Numbered from the stretch's first letter, positions 31,201-42,181 are shown. The stretch is 64,000 bases of DNA from Athripsodes cinereus (GCA_947579605.1 OX388319.1:21527447-21591446), one strand, 5' to 3'. Program-made: numbers and translations. The notes: generated from the letters alone by a model not told the origin.

Positions 31201-31650
31201 TAATTAACAAATAAAATTAATTAAAATGACATAATCAAACTTTTTTATTTCAATAAATTCTCCCCGTAGAGGCGTTTGATGTGTTTTGAATTGTGTTCAT
31301 TGGTTGACGAATAATAAAATTGCAACAATATTCCCTTCCACGGCGTGTGGTGAGAGGGTAGTGAGACTTTTTTGTTTGTTTCATGTCTGGTGTACAATGA
31401 TGTACCTATTTTGTGTTTACATGATGAGAATTATTTCGAAAACAAATAGTGAATAGTTGATAGAATACAATTTATTATATTATTATTGGAGAACTTTTGA
31501 TTTGGATTGTAATACATATAGATTGATAATGGCAGCATCACTCATATATTGGTTGCAATGCCAAAAAAAAAGAGAGAGAGAGAGGCGTTTGATGTATTTT
31601 TTTATATAAAATACTTAATACAGCAAATAACATCAATACATAGATTACAA
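31200..31650. other. AT-rich stretch with two GAGGCGTTTGATGT copies
   Basis: GAGGCGTTTGATGT occurs at 31,268 and again near 31,581, next to an AG microsatellite (31,571-31,582). Nothing else is supported. Confidence 0.35.
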
Positions 31651-31659
31651 ACAAGAAAA

Positions 31660-31715
31660 GTAATAATAATAATAAATACTTTATTCAATCAATATCAATG
31701 TACAATCGTTGAAAC
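31660..31715 (-). repeat. LINE 3' end with ATT-type tail
   Basis: The minus strand reads TGTACATTGATATTGATTGA followed by ATAAAGTATTTATTATTATT, matching 46,070-46,118 on the plus strand. This is the style of insect non-LTR 3' termini. Confidence 0.55.
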
Positions 31716-31837
31716 AATATATCACCTTATTAGTTAACTTATCTTAACTTATCACCTAATTAGCTTCAATTAATTATCAAATAAAATAAAATAAATTTTT
31801 TTTATTTTTTTTTGTGTTACTGTTGAGTATGACTAAC

Positions 31838-31880
31838 GCACTACCGGTTTCGCGGACTCCGAGTTCGCATCATCAGGTGC
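31838..31880 (-). ncRNA. Hammerhead ribozyme motif, best preserved, Penelope type
   Basis: On the minus strand: stem I GCAC (31,877-31,880), CTGATGA (31,870-31,876), an extra T at 31,869, stem II within 31,852-31,868 (GCG and ACT pair with CGC and AGT, one A/C mismatch, three-base loop), GAA (31,849-31,851), the perfect palindrome ACCGGT (31,843-31,848) as stem III, the cleavage base A at 31,842, and stem I GTGC (31,838-31,841). Every conserved core base is present. As at 21,157, the extra U and loop-less stem III imply cleavage as an RNA dimer, as known for Penelope-like elements. Confidence 0.8.
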
Positions 31881-31889
31881 TGATCTATA

Positions 31890-33285
31890 GTATATTTAAT
31901 GATCTGTATGTTACCTACAATCGATGCCAACTCTGCATCAATAATAACCATACTTTAAAGTTGGTGTTTCTTACAACATTGTTGCATTACATACCAGTAC
32001 ACTATGGTTATTTGAGTAATATGCCTTTTGCTTATGAAGGAAGTGCGACGTAGGTTGTATGTGGAATGAAATTACGTAGGTACTTTAGGAAAGTGTTATA
32101 ATAGTTTAGTTATATATATTTGTACGTAGGTAAATAAAATAATTGGACCTTTCCTAGCAAGTGCTACAGATATCTATTTAAAGCTAAAATGTATTTTGGT
32201 CTAACCTTTAACACGAAAGCAAATTGGTTGAATAATTGCCGCAATGTTTGACAGATTTCCAATATACTGGGTGTCCGTTTAGTCATGGATCAGGCAAAGC
32301 AGAGTTATAGAGTGTAAGGATATAGAAAATTAGTATCCCATCCCCCTCTTCCAACCCCACAAGGATGCGACTTGAGAAATATGTTGAAATAAAATCATCC
32401 GACGGGATTAAATCCACATAAACGGAAGTTTTTTTTTTATTTATATAAATTCTAAGTACAAGTTTGACGACACTAAACTCTCTATTTTTATGAAACTAAC
32501 TATAAAAAAAAATTTAGTCACTTTGACGATAAAATAACTAAAAAAAATAAAGTTCTTTTATCTTTCACGGGTTTCATAAAAAATAAAGTTTGAAAATTTC
32601 ACTTATTTTAGAGGCATTAACTATGTAACTATGTAACAATTTCTCAAGGAATTTGCTATTTTCTACGCTACGCTATTGCTACGCGATTGTAAATATTGTG
32701 TTCTAAGTAGTTTATAGTTACTTTATGAAACGAACATTTCAAAAACAAAAAACAACTTTTTTATGAAACCGACAGTAAGTGTAATATTATGAAACAAATT
32801 AGTTTTCACGAGGAAAATACAACATGAAAGACAGGTGAAGTAAGAATTTCATTAAATATTAATTAATTTGGTTCTATTATTACACTTAGGCACATAAACG
32901 TTCCATCATTAATCGTCTGCACATGCTTGGAAATAGATTTATCGATGTATTGAATTTGGATTTGTTTTTTGAAGGTGATTACGTAATGAAAGATAAAATA
33001 ATCAAATATTTTAATCAGACTTATTTTGAAATTGTAAATAGTCAATAAATGTATATTGTCCTGATCATTCTATGCTTCGTTTGTTTATTTAGTGTCGGTT
33101 TTATTTTTGCGTAAATTTTATTATATATGCGCTGTTTGATTTGATTTACAAGTGTTGTTTTTGATTCATAAACTTTTTTGGATAAAACTAAATGAAATAA
33201 ATTAGATGTGATTAATTAATTTGAATAAGTAATATTTGAACATGTGTCAGGAATCATTTTATTGTGTTGGATATAAACTTTTGGT
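31890..33285. other. AT-rich stretch, GGTGTCC motif near 32,270
   Basis: TACTGGGTGTCCGTTTAGTC near 32,268 resembles a motif common at transposon ends, but no matching inverse was found. The rest has no recognisable structure. Confidence 0.35.
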
Positions 33286-33289
33286 TTTC

Positions 33290-33510
33290 TATTCTTGTGT
33301 ATACTTGTATGGATTTGGAACACTATATTTTTGATCGAGTATGTATTGTAATTGTGGTCATTTTATTGTTTTTATATTTGTGTATGTATTTTTGTTTTGG
33401 TTTTTAATTCATTGATATTGTCAACTATAATGATTATGTAATAAAAGGCATATTGCCGTATATTCATGAATAAATAAATAAATAAATAAAATAAATAAAT
33501 AAAGTCGTTG
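33290..33510 (+). repeat. Probable LINE 3' UTR ending in AAATAAATAAA repeats
   Basis: T-rich UTR-like sequence ends in AATGATTATGTAATAAAAGG and then an AAATA-rich tail at 33,469-33,502. The family is unknown. Confidence 0.4.
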
Positions 33511-33639
33511 CACGATTAAAATAAGCCATGTCACATCGCAATTCGCATTTTGTTTCGACATTTTCGAATGACTTAATAACTAACTAATGACATTTAAAAC
33601 GTTATTCACACGAAATCGAATATCGGGCTCGATATTTAA

Positions 33640-33745
33640 CATGTTCAATTCAGCGATGAAGAAGATGCCATGATGTTAGAGATACTTATATAGATAGAAC
33701 TTTTGATAAGGCATGCCGCAAACCTTGAATGTCTTATTTATTATT
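33640..33745 (+). repeat. Possible degraded family S middle block
   Basis: TTCAATTCAGCGATGAAG and CCTTGAATGTCTTATTTATT are S-like but rearranged. Confidence 0.3.
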
Positions 33746-33748
33746 TTC

Positions 33749-34030
33749 TAGTTGACCCAGCGAACTTCGTACCGCCTAACAATCAATGAGTGTCAATATT
33801 TAGGTAAAAGAAAATGAACATTTACTCTTTTTCTATAAACGATAATGAATGAATGCATATAAATATTTTTTATCGTAATTTTTCTTCCTGTGAATTTGTA
33901 CGATATTTTAATAGCCTATCGGTTATTCGGGGCGGAGAAGAATCCAACAAATCAGAGATCATTCAAATCGGTACAGCCATTCTTGAGTAATAAATGGTGT
34001 AACTAACACGACTTTTTTTTTATGTATAGT
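33749..34030 (+). repeat. CTAGCTG-type dispersed repeat, complete short copy
   Basis: Begins CTAGTTGACCCAGCGAACTT and ends after ATTCAAATCGGTACAGCCAT with CTTGAGTAATAAATGG and a T-rich run. It links the separated head (29) and tail (2,275) in one piece of about 280 bp. Confidence 0.6.
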
Positions 34031-34039
34031 TTTTTTTTA

Positions 34040-34590
34040 CATATTTATGGCGTTAGCCTTTGAGATATGTTAACAATCATATTAAAAACAAAAAAATATC
34101 AAAAAACAATACGATTAATGTGTCATACCAAGAACCGTCTTACAGGTAAAATAAATTATGGCATAGAAAGGATGTAGGTATCTTTTTATTAATTACGAAC
34201 AACGAGTTAAAGGGAGGCGAAGTGATAAATTGTGAGAGAGATTTTTAATTTATTTTTGACATATGGATGATTATTTTGTTTTCCAGTCTGTCGAAATGTT
34301 GCCAATGTTACACGACTCATATTTAACATTCAACGATATTATGTAACTATACAATAGACGAGTAACCTTAAATTTTACACATCAAGCAAAGTTAACATAA
34401 TAAAATAATAACTTTTCGTTATTCAAATAAAAAATGTAACCTTGTGGTAGCAGTAATTATACCTAACAAATAGTGCTTTATCACCTTCGACACTGTGTCA
34501 CATCTCCTATTAATAATATTTATATTGAAATTAATTATAATGACTCGTTCAATATTTTTTTGCGTACCTACCTATATATAAAGCGTGTGT
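34040..34590. other. AT-rich stretch without supported features
   Basis: No motif recognised on either strand. Confidence 0.4.
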
Positions 34591-34595
34591 CTCGA

Positions 34596-34752
34596 TGGAA
34601 TCACCTGCAAAGTAAAGATATTCCACTTTTTTCTGTAATTTTTAGAGCAACCTGTATAAAAAGCAGATATTTGCAAAACTAAACAAACTTCACCATTCAT
34701 TGAAAATTTCACATCTTCATTACAGCGCCACTCTAAATGTCTTCATTTTTTA
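34596..34752 (+). repeat. Family S repeat, diverged head
   Basis: CACCTGCAAAGTAAAGATAT, TTTTTCTGTAATTTTTAGAG and AAAAGCAGATATTTGCAAAA follow S order, ending at ACTCTAAATGTCTTCATTTT. Confidence 0.55.
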
Positions 34753-34874
34753 TTTTTATTTATTTAAAAAAATGGGTTACATACAAGCAATAACAAAAAA
34801 TTATAGATGACCGACAAGCTTCCTCCAAAAAATATCAGTTACCTGATGACCATTGAGCCCTTATAGTATTATAC

Positions 34875-35025
34875 TACTAATATAGATATTCCTGTCTACT
34901 GCTGAACACAAGTCTCCCCATATGTCTCCAGGAATCTCTGGCCTGAGCTCCCTGCAACTAGTCATCACTGATTCTTTTAATATCATCATACCATCTTATA
35001 TGTAGGTCTTCTCTTACTTCTTTAT
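34875..35025 (-). pseudogene. RTE-like reverse-transcriptase C-terminal scrap
   Basis: Minus-strand translation gives KRRPTYKMV, DDIKRISDD, LQGAQARDSWRHMGRLVFSS. This matches the RP.TRW.DD.....AQDR..W....Y..Q pattern of lepidopteran RTE tails, with one internal stop and one frame change. The downstream GTTCAGCAGTAGACAGG is typical of their 3' ends. Non-functional. Confidence 0.55.
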
Positions 35026-35033
35026 AGTAATAT

Positions 35034-35205
35034 ATTCACTGTGTCGGTGTTTAGGTAGCAGAATTCCAAAACTTAATTGTAATTTTTTTTTTCTTCTATA
35101 TTATGTTCTTTATTGAGAGAAACGTCTTTCTACTTAAAGGACATAGACAATTTCCCATTCACATTATAGTAGAAGAAAACATTTGTTTTGAACATAATTA
35201 ATTTT
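35034..35205. mobile_element. Foldback MITE family F, copy 4
   Basis: Left end ATTCACTGTGTCGGTGTTTA and GGTAGCAGAATTCC. The inner arm is degraded (GAGAGAAACGTCTTTC), and the right side keeps GAAAACATTTGTTTT. Confidence 0.7.
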
Positions 35206-35513
35206 TCACTAATTTTTTTAAAGAACTCGAGCGCTTTCGTCTAAAACTCAGTTTGACATTTTCAAGAGGACTGATTAGAAAAAATATAAATCTAAGTTAA
35301 GAAGAAGGAGTAGGAATAAGAGGGGTGGAAATGTAGTGGAAGAAGTGGGTGTGGCTAAAAAAAACTTGAGAAAAATTAACTGTGTTTAGAAATATTGATA
35401 TTTGTAATCATGAATTTTCACTCCCTGAATGTACAAACATTATAATTACTATTTATTTTTGATTTCAGTATACATATAACCTACAATTTTACTACACGAT
35501 TGTATTGTATTCC

Positions 35514-35744
35514 ACCCGTGAAGTGCCCGGAATAGAATAAGCCCCCACATTTTCTATAAATACAAGTATACGAGTGTCCTGTGTAAGTATAATGCAGGTG
35601 TTCGAAAACATCGCATTGAAGATATTTAAAATTATTAATTCATCGATGAATTATTTCCATAGCATTTTATTATCTGTAGAAATGTTTATTACAAGCAGTA
35701 AATCTACTGATAACTTCACAAGCGGGGAGATGCCGTGACAATGT
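35514..35744 (+). repeat. Family S repeat, diverged nearly full copy
   Basis: CCCGTGAAGTGCCCGGAATA, GAGTGTCCTGTGTAAGTATA, ATGTTTATTACAAGCAGTAA and AGCGGGGAGATGCCGTGACA follow S order. Confidence 0.65.
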
Positions 35745-35749
35745 ATGTA

Positions 35750-36370
35750 TATAGATATAACATAGTGATTATTCCAGTGAGTTGATATTATGTACATAGG
35801 CATGCAATTACTGAGTTAATTGAGCAACACTCTAGGAGAGATCAACGACTGGATGTCCTCGGTATAATCTCATTTAACTACCTAAGTAATTATATATCGT
35901 ATAGTTACTTAGGTGTGTAACAACAAAGTCATTAATGATTCTTTAAGGTATTGACATATAAACGTAGACCAGAAAGGTAGTACTAACTTTTTTAGAATTT
36001 AAGTTCCAAAATTAAAATCAACACAATAGACATTTTCTGTTTCATTCCAACTTATCTTAAGTATTGTACATCAAATCCCTATTCATAAGAATATAATATT
36101 CGCAATCTTGGACCAAGGCATGTTTAAGATTGATATAGAGATATTTTCGGCCTAAAATTCGATTGGACCCAATACCAATTTTGGTTTGAGACATATAATA
36201 AGAGTATGGTTTAAGACAGTCCTCTTCAATCAATTTAAACTGTCGGTTAAAGAAAAGATTCCATGATTGTGTAGATCCGTTTACATTTTAATTCATCGAC
36301 CGATAATTCTTGATGAAAGTTCATTATAATTAGAATAAATTAAAATAAAACGAACTAGAAACAATGTAAA
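35750..36370. other. AT-rich stretch without supported features
   Basis: No gene or repeat motif recognised. Confidence 0.4.
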
Positions 36371-36378
36371 GTTTTTAC

Positions 36379-36428
36379 ATTTGCCTGATTACAAAGGCGG
36401 GAACTCTTGAAAGCTGGTTTGCAAATAC
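36379..36428 (+). ncRNA. Decayed hammerhead-like motif (Penelope-type remnant)
   Basis: Stem I ATTTGC near 36,379 pairs with GCAAAT near 36,421. GAA is followed by an AGC/GTT mini-stem and a T before stem I. The core has mutated to CTGATTA and stem II is lost, so it should be inactive. It resembles 11,495-11,565. Confidence 0.45.
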
Positions 36429-36499
36429 TTACAATACATATTAGAACACTAAAAAACTTGTTTTATTTGTAGAAAAGTATTCTGCTCGTCGAATTGTAT

Positions 36500-36832
36500 C
36501 TAGCTATACATATACCTATTGAGGGATCCGAGAAAATAATATTGAGAAAATTGAAATATCTCATTTGCTACAATTTCAATTGGAGGATTCGTGAAAACTC
36601 TTATGTGCTTAAAAAAACAAAAATGGAATGTAAAATTTCCTCTGACAGTTTTTAATGCATTTAGGCAATCGTCCTTACAAGAGCAACCAGTAAGCGTACA
36701 GTAATACGTAATGTTATATAAGTATGGAATACAGGGAGGTAGCTTTAAGGACGTGACGTGACCATTAATTGCCTCCAGTGATATATTTTTATTTCGTATT
36801 TTAATTGAAAATAGCGCAGAGTATGTTCTCAT
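36500..36832 (-). CDS. Unexplained 110-codon open frame
   Basis: This frame on the minus strand is the longest not attributable to a repeat. It includes a cysteine cluster (TLTGCSCKDDC) and an aromatic-rich C-terminal half. No signal peptide, family motif or splice context was recognised. In AT-rich DNA a frame of this size can arise by chance. Recorded for completeness. Confidence 0.12.
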   Translation of the reverse strand: MRTYSALFSIKIRNKNISLEAINGHVTSLKLPPCIPYLYNITYYCTLTGCSCKDDCLNALKTVRGNFTFHFCFFKHIRVFTNPPIEIVANEIFQFSQYYFLGSLNRYMYS

Positions 36833-37371
36833 TACTCTTATTTTATTTACGCCTCACGTACTGCTGTAGTAGTAAGTCGCTAACTGGTATTTTATGTTAA
36901 TGCGGAAAAAAGCATTTTATTCATATATTTATTATATAATAATTTATTTACAAATATTTACGGCCAAAGCCTTTAACATGTTAAACCTCTGTATACATAC
37001 AAAACATGTAAACAAAGGAAAGATCTGTTACAAAAAAAGACACAAAACAATTAGACTAAAGAAACGAAAGTTTTACAGATAATATAACGTTAATCATGTT
37101 ATAATTATAAAATAGATACAAAAATGTTAAAAAAATTTTGGTAAAGACATCACAAAGAGAAATCAAAGGTATATAAATGTCAAATATAGTAAAAAGTCAA
37201 TTAGTTAAAAAAAAAATAATAGTTAAAATAATAAACTATTTAAGATATATCTCAATTTTGTATAGAGCTTTTATATAACCTACACAAAGTTTTTGAAGTA
37301 GGTAGGTAGGTAGGTATTTATAGTAGAGGAAATAGCCTACAAGCTTTTCCTTGATTAAACTTTGAAAGTTC

Positions 37372-37430
37372 TGCTCCGTGAAATCCTCTGCAAAAAATAT
37401 GTCTTTCATTATTTTCCATTAGTTTTTTTC
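37372..37430 (+). repeat. Family S head scrap
   Basis: CTCCGTGAAATCCTCTGCAA and TATGTCTTTCATTATTTTCC resemble the S head. Confidence 0.4.
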
Positions 37431-37492
37431 TTACCTCAGTTGTACAATTGCGATCTGTGTGATTTGTCCATATGCGAGTATATTGAATATGT

Positions 37493-38429
37493 CCAGTTCC
37501 ATAACTCGACAAGTAGAAATGTCTTATATTCGAGAAATCGCCATTTTTGTAATTTTGCTATATTTATAATAATGCTTTAAAAACACAACAGAAAGTAAAA
37601 TATACTCCTATAATAATTACCGCACTGTTAGAGGCATTACGTTGTCTTTGTTCCGTTCAATAGTTTAACAATTCGAAAAATTTATTAGTGAAATTAAAAG
37701 TAGGTACAATAGTTTTTTTTCATTCAAATAATTAATATATAAAGGGAACCGTGTATTTTTTATAGTAATTTGTTTGTGGAATTGATAAAAGAGTCGATTT
37801 TATGTACAGTGAAACCTCTATCTATCGTTTTTGAAGGGACCTTTTGAAATAAACTATGGATGCGGGAAAACAATGAATGCGGGAGTATAGAAAAAATCAC
37901 ATTAATATGTATTTTAATATTTAATATTTAGGTACATACGAGTAGGTATATAGGTTTTATAAAAATGATACATGCTTCAAAAGTTATATATCAATTTGTT
38001 GAAATAAAAAATTTAGTAACAAAAAAAAAAAGAAAGCTGTATGGAGAGCAAAATCATTCTTTATACTGTATGTAATCTTTCATCGTCATTTGCTTTTTTG
38101 CTTTTTTACTGTACCTACTGACGTACTATCATAAAAGACAGCCGACAGAATCAACAAACTGTTCTTTCTTTCTCGTTCGCTCTCCAATGTTTTGATACAT
38201 ATATGCGATTTTTTGTGTAATTTAAACGGTCAATGCGATAAAATCATAATAGAGAAACGATGGATGCGATATATTTTTACGTGTTTTGTATGAAACTAAT
38301 TCGGGACTGTAAAAAATAACGACAAATACGGGAAAACAATTATTCGAGGAACGATAGATAGAGGTTTCACTGTACTACCAATTAAATCAAAATTTTCATA
38401 AATGTCGACTTTTTGAGCTGTGTAACTGG
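37493..38429. mobile_element. TIR element O carrying a pogo-like insertion
   Basis: The left end CCAGTTCCATAACTCGACAA is matched inversely by GAGCTGTGTAACTGG at the right. The interior (AAATCGCCATTTTTGTAATT, AAAGGGAACCGTGTATTTTT, ACCAATTAAATCAAAATTTT) matches 63,418-63,755, which lacks the pogo-like insert. Confidence 0.75.
37807..38372 (+). mobile_element. Pogo/Tigger-like MITE, 566 bp, TA duplication
   Basis: It starts CAGTGAAACCTCTATCTATC and ends with the inverse (AACGATAGATAGAGGTTTCA CTG), flanked by TA on each side (37,805-37,806 and 38,373-38,374). CAGT...CCTCTAT termini with TA duplication are typical of pogo-type Tc1/mariner elements. No transposase frame remains. The homologous site at about 63,690 is empty. 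Confidence 0.88.
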
Positions 38430-38854
38430 ACAGTCAAATTATGTAATGATAATAAAAATGTTAAATAAATGTAAAATAACACATTTAAACTATTTCGCGT
38501 GACAATTTGACAAAAACAATGAAAAAGTTAACACGAATTATTATTTTACGTTCTTTGAATGTTTCATCAAGATACGGTTTGTATTATACCCAGTAAATGA
38601 TTATTTTATTTCTGTGTAAATTTTGCGTGTAAGTTGGCAAATTGCTTTCGCTATTTGGCCAAAGTAATAATATTATCAACAAGAACGTTAACAAAGTGGC
38701 AATGTCACGAGTCTCATTATAACATTTTTTTGTCAATAACGAATGTTGCCGAACCAAGCTCGCATTCGTGCAATACTAGAACATTTTATTTGGAAAAATT
38801 AAAGATTTCCAGGTACTAGAAAATTTAAATTAGGAAAAATAAAAAACTTCCAGT

Positions 38855-39028
38855 AAGCCTAGTCAAAACACATTTTAGCGTTACGTTTTCGTTCGAATAT
38901 AGACGATGTTATGAGAAAGTGTCAATTTTCGTAGCTAATTGTGTATTTAAGCTACGAAAATTGACACTTTCTCACGTCGTCTATATTCAAATGAAAACGT
39001 AACGCCAAAATGTGTTTTGACTACGGGT
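38855..39028. mobile_element. Diverged MITE H relative, palindromic
   Basis: GTCAAAACACATTTTAGCGT at the left pairs with ACGCCAAAATGTGTTTTGAC at the right. Central GTGTCAATTTTCGTAGCTAA and its inverse make almost the whole element one hairpin. The order of motifs matches family H. Confidence 0.75.
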
Positions 39029-39057
39029 CCAGGTAAATATCGTCGCCTGAACAAAAA

Positions 39058-39205
39058 TTTTATTTATATTTATTTATTTATTCATTCTTTACTGCCCATT
39101 GATTAAAAACAATTTAAAAGGTAAACATTGAAGTTAGATACAATCAATATACAGAGGGTGAGTTTATCGCAAAGGCGCGTTCTTTTTCAACTAACACAAA
39201 GGTTT
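39058..39205 (-). repeat. TAAA-tailed short repeat, fourth copy
   Basis: TTTATTTATTCATTCTTTAC, CAATCAATATACAGAGGGTG and AGTTTATCGCAAAGGCGCG match 5,451-5,624. Confidence 0.6.
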
Positions 39206-39209
39206 AAAA

Positions 39210-39860
39210 ATAAAAGCCAAATTATAATAATAAAAAAAGCAAAGCAGCTGAGTAATAAAAAAAAACAATAATAATGAATCTTGCAAAAAATAAATAATAA
39301 TAATAATAAAAAACATTCATATACATATATATACACATAATAATAAAAAAAACTAGAAAATACTGACAGTTAAAAAATAACTTATACAATACTTTTAACT
39401 TGTCATTTTATTCTATTTTAGTTCATGGTGTGTCTCTATTAGTTGGAATCTATTCGATGACACAATATTATCAGTGAAAGATTATTTAACCAAATTACAT
39501 CGTGAATAATTAAGAAAATTCTTCTTCAACAGTTATCATCATAAGGAAACGTGTCAAATATTGCTTCACCTTTAAAACATTATCAAATTGCTTACTGCAA
39601 GAGTTTTTGAGAGTCTATTTTGGTTCATTACAATTTAATAGTAATATATTCAATATTACATAATATGCAATATAAATTCCATTTCACCTACTTCGTTCGA
39701 CACTTGTGGTCACATATATAGCTGTAAACATAATTGAACACGATATTTTAAATAAGTATAATTTGAAGAAATAGAAAAATATTCAAATAAAGCTAGCAAT
39801 ATTGTTCATTTTGAACCATTATAAATATAAAGCATGTATTTTATTACTAAAAAATAATGA
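39210..39860. other. AT-rich stretch without supported features
   Basis: AATAATAAA-rich low complexity up to 39,360, then unremarkable sequence. Confidence 0.4.
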
Positions 39861-39866
39861 ATCATT

Positions 39867-40054
39867 CCGTGGAGTCCCTGGTTAAAAATAGGTATTTTAC
39901 TCTTTTCTGTAAGTTTTTGAATGTTGGTAATATATAAATCAATTTACATCTAGAATCCAGCAATGAAGCATGACACCCATCGCGAACGTCTTTATTTTTA
40001 TTGGCTTAGAGAACAACTTACATGTTAGTATACGCCGTAATGGTAGGTATATTG
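39867..40054 (+). repeat. Family S repeat, diverged copy
   Basis: CCGTGGAGTCCCTGGTTAAA, AATGAAGCATGACACCCATC, TATTGGCTTAGAGAACAACT and ACGCCGTAATGGTAGGTATA follow S order, with a deletion before the tail. Confidence 0.65.
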
Positions 40055-40129
40055 TAATAAATATAAGTAATAATACAATTTGTAATAAATCAATTGATAT
40101 GCCTGTGAATTCATCTTCATTTTTTTTTA

Positions 40130-40172
40130 CGATAAACTCGCCCTCTGCAAATTAATTGTATTTGATATTGTC
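40130..40172 (+). repeat. Fragment of the TAAA-tailed repeat, opposite orientation
   Basis: ACGATAAACTCGCCCTCTGC then ATTAATTGTATTTGA equals the minus strand of 5,540-5,580. RTE-1 sequence follows at once. Confidence 0.5.
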
Positions 40173-40410
40173 ATGTATTTATCTGAAAGAGAGGGTGTGA
40201 GAAAGCGCGGACGTCCAAGAACTACGTGGCTTAACCACGTGGATCAAATTCTCAAGGACGGTCGCGTGTTAAGTAAGATGAATCGGCGTGCATGTATGAG
40301 AAACTGGATGAATGTAGAGGAAGCGAAAGAAGTATGTAAGGATAGAGCGACGTGGCGTTCCGTTCTCTCTGCCTACCCCACTTGGAATACGGCGTGAGGG
40401 TATAGTATAG
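40173..40410 (+). pseudogene. RTE-1 C-terminal end, frame intact
   Basis: Seventy-four codons read open through EREGVRKRGRPRTTWLNHV, DQILKDGRVLSKMNRRACM, RNWMNVEEAKEVCKDRATW and RSVLSAYPTWNTA to TGA, then GGGTATAGTATAGTATG. This is the least damaged copy of the end, with neither of the frameshifts of 15,940-16,622. It is 5'-truncated to under 250 bp and lacks any catalytic residue, so it is not functional. Confidence 0.85.
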
Positions 40411-40419
40411 TATGTATTT

Positions 40420-41110
40420 ATGAGTTCAACAGATTGTAATCAATTTACAGTAAATATTTAATCAACAAGTCTGCGTATAAATAGTTTAGGATTTATTTAG
40501 ACACAATAACAGCTCAAATTAGTAAACTAATCCAGCAATAAAAGTGTGTGGTTACCTACCTACGAGGTATAATTATGTTTGTATGTACCTTGTGTAACTG
40601 AGTACAACAAGGTATACCCGTATAGGTAACGCAATATAAAATTAATATTACTATTGCGGTTTGGTGTTATGTATAACTAACATTTAGTATTAAATTCGGC
40701 TTTAAACGACTTCATCGAAAGGGTACCAAAGTTGAGAATGTTTTATTTTATTAATTGTTTTCATTTTTTAAATTTCGAAAACTTGCAGTTATGTTAAATA
40801 TATTCCAAGTTTAATTTCACAACTCATAAAGATCTTGCTTGTTATACTAAAATAAATAACCACCTAAGTCAGTCGAGAGTCGAGCATGCCATCGAGTCTC
40901 AAAACCCGCCAAAATACACGCTTTTAATGTATTTCATATTCCATGTCGGACACCAAAACTCAGCAAATATACTGACATAAATACACCAACAGGTAACGAC
41001 TGAAGGATGGAGGAAATGTCAATGTACTGGATTATCTCTGCTTGTCCCCGATGAGACTAAGAATCCATCAGGAATGAGATTTTCATCTTCTTTTAACCAG
41101 AGATAGAAGT
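40420..41110. other. AT-rich stretch without supported features
   Basis: CCTACCTACGAGG-type motifs common in lepidopteran DNA; no gene or repeat supported. Confidence 0.35.
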
Positions 41111-41117
41111 GTTGTTG

Positions 41118-41240
41118 AAAATGAAAGGGGCATGTTGGTAAATCAGAGATGGGCAAAATTTAGTGGAGTGGAGACCTCATGAAAATAAAAGAAGTAGAGG
41201 AATACCTCCTGCACGATCGTCTAATGACTTTTAATATTAC
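41118..41240 (+). pseudogene. RTE-like reverse-transcriptase scrap with frameshifts
   Basis: Across three frames it reads GHVG, then RWAKFSGVE, then WRPHENKRSRGIPPARSSND. This follows the GH..R....RW...... EWRP...KRSRGRPP.RW.DD pattern of RTE-type C-termini. It joins a family S copy directly. Confidence 0.55.
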
Positions 41241-41375
41241 TGATAAGTATACCCGTGATGAGATATCCCACCCATACCGAATGTCTTAATTTTTATTGGT
41301 GTAAAGTATAAGTTGCATGTTACATAATTGTTTTGCTAGCTGCCCCGCTTGTGGAATATTCCTTGCAAATATAGA
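41238..41375 (+). repeat. Family S repeat, 3' two-thirds
   Basis: GTGATGAGATATCCCACCCA, TACCGAATGTCTTAATTTTT and GCTGCCCCGCTTGTGGAATA are S blocks in order. Confidence 0.65.
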
Positions 41376-41379
41376 GAAT

Positions 41380-41915
41380 TTCATTATCCCGACACGCTGA
41401 AAGATTTGAAGATTCCATAGGAGGCATTTGTTTCTCTAATTTGACCGATATATTTCATATCATGAATTGATAAACAAATTTATATATAAAGGTATACAGG
41501 GATATTGGTTAGATACAATAGAATTGTTTTAACTCTTCGGTTACACGGGTATTGTGGGTATTTTGTCTGTATAATCTTACAACTGCTTTTGAAGTTTGTA
41601 CGTAAAATATACAGTTGGGGTAGACCCTAAGCTAACACTTACCCGACATAAACTCTTAAACGTATTTCCTGTTTCAGGAAATCTGTAGGTACCTACATAC
41701 ATATATACTTATACATTTTATAGATATTATAACACTAACTAAACTGCTATGACCGTCACTTTTAGGGATGTTCTACAACGAAAATCACTTAACATTGACA
41801 TCATTGTCTTGATTCAAATCCTGAGAGATCTTGACGCGGATCGATTTTTATTCTCAATATCAGCGATACACCCAAGTTAGGATGATTTTTTAACAATAAA
41901 GGGAGAAAAAAAGGT
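41380..41915. other. AT-rich stretch without supported features
   Basis: No motif recognised. Confidence 0.35.
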
Positions 41916-41917
41916 AA

Positions 41918-42181
41918 ATGATTTATTCCAAATTATTTAGTTTTTCAATCTATGATGAATACCTACTAAACAATTCTCTAGGTAAGTCGGGGATCTTGCC
42001 TAAAGTATTATTTAGAATTTCAGAAGATCTATTTGGGGGTCCCAAAATCGTCACATTACCCACTTATGTATATTCCCCAGTGGCAAGAGCTATTCAAATG
42101 TTTAATGGTCTGGCTGGAGAAGTTGATATCTTTAACGTGACGTATGCAGAATTTATAAGAAAAATCGAGGATATATTGTAG
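41918..42181 (+). pseudogene. Possible Jockey/R1-like polymerase C-terminus
   Basis: An 87-codon open frame ends YSPVARAIQMFNGLAGEVDI followed by FNVTYAEFIRKI and a stop. The pattern SP..R....FN......DIF...F is found at the very C-terminus of several insect non-LTR polymerases. Upstream residues (SKLFSFSIYDEYLL) are not diagnostic, and no poly-A tail is clear. A decayed single exon of a host gene is the alternative. Confidence 0.35.

Noticed and set aside
32268..32300. CTGGGTGTCC motif as a mariner terminal repeat
   Set aside because: No inverse partner or TA duplication could be located.
34840..34870. CTGATGACC near 34,850 as another hammerhead core
   Set aside because: No GAA strand or pairing stems follow at any reasonable distance.
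36500..36832. Cysteine-rich secreted protein gene on the minus strand
   Set aside because: No signal peptide, too few cysteines in a regular pattern, and no conserved motif. Kept only as a very low-confidence frame.
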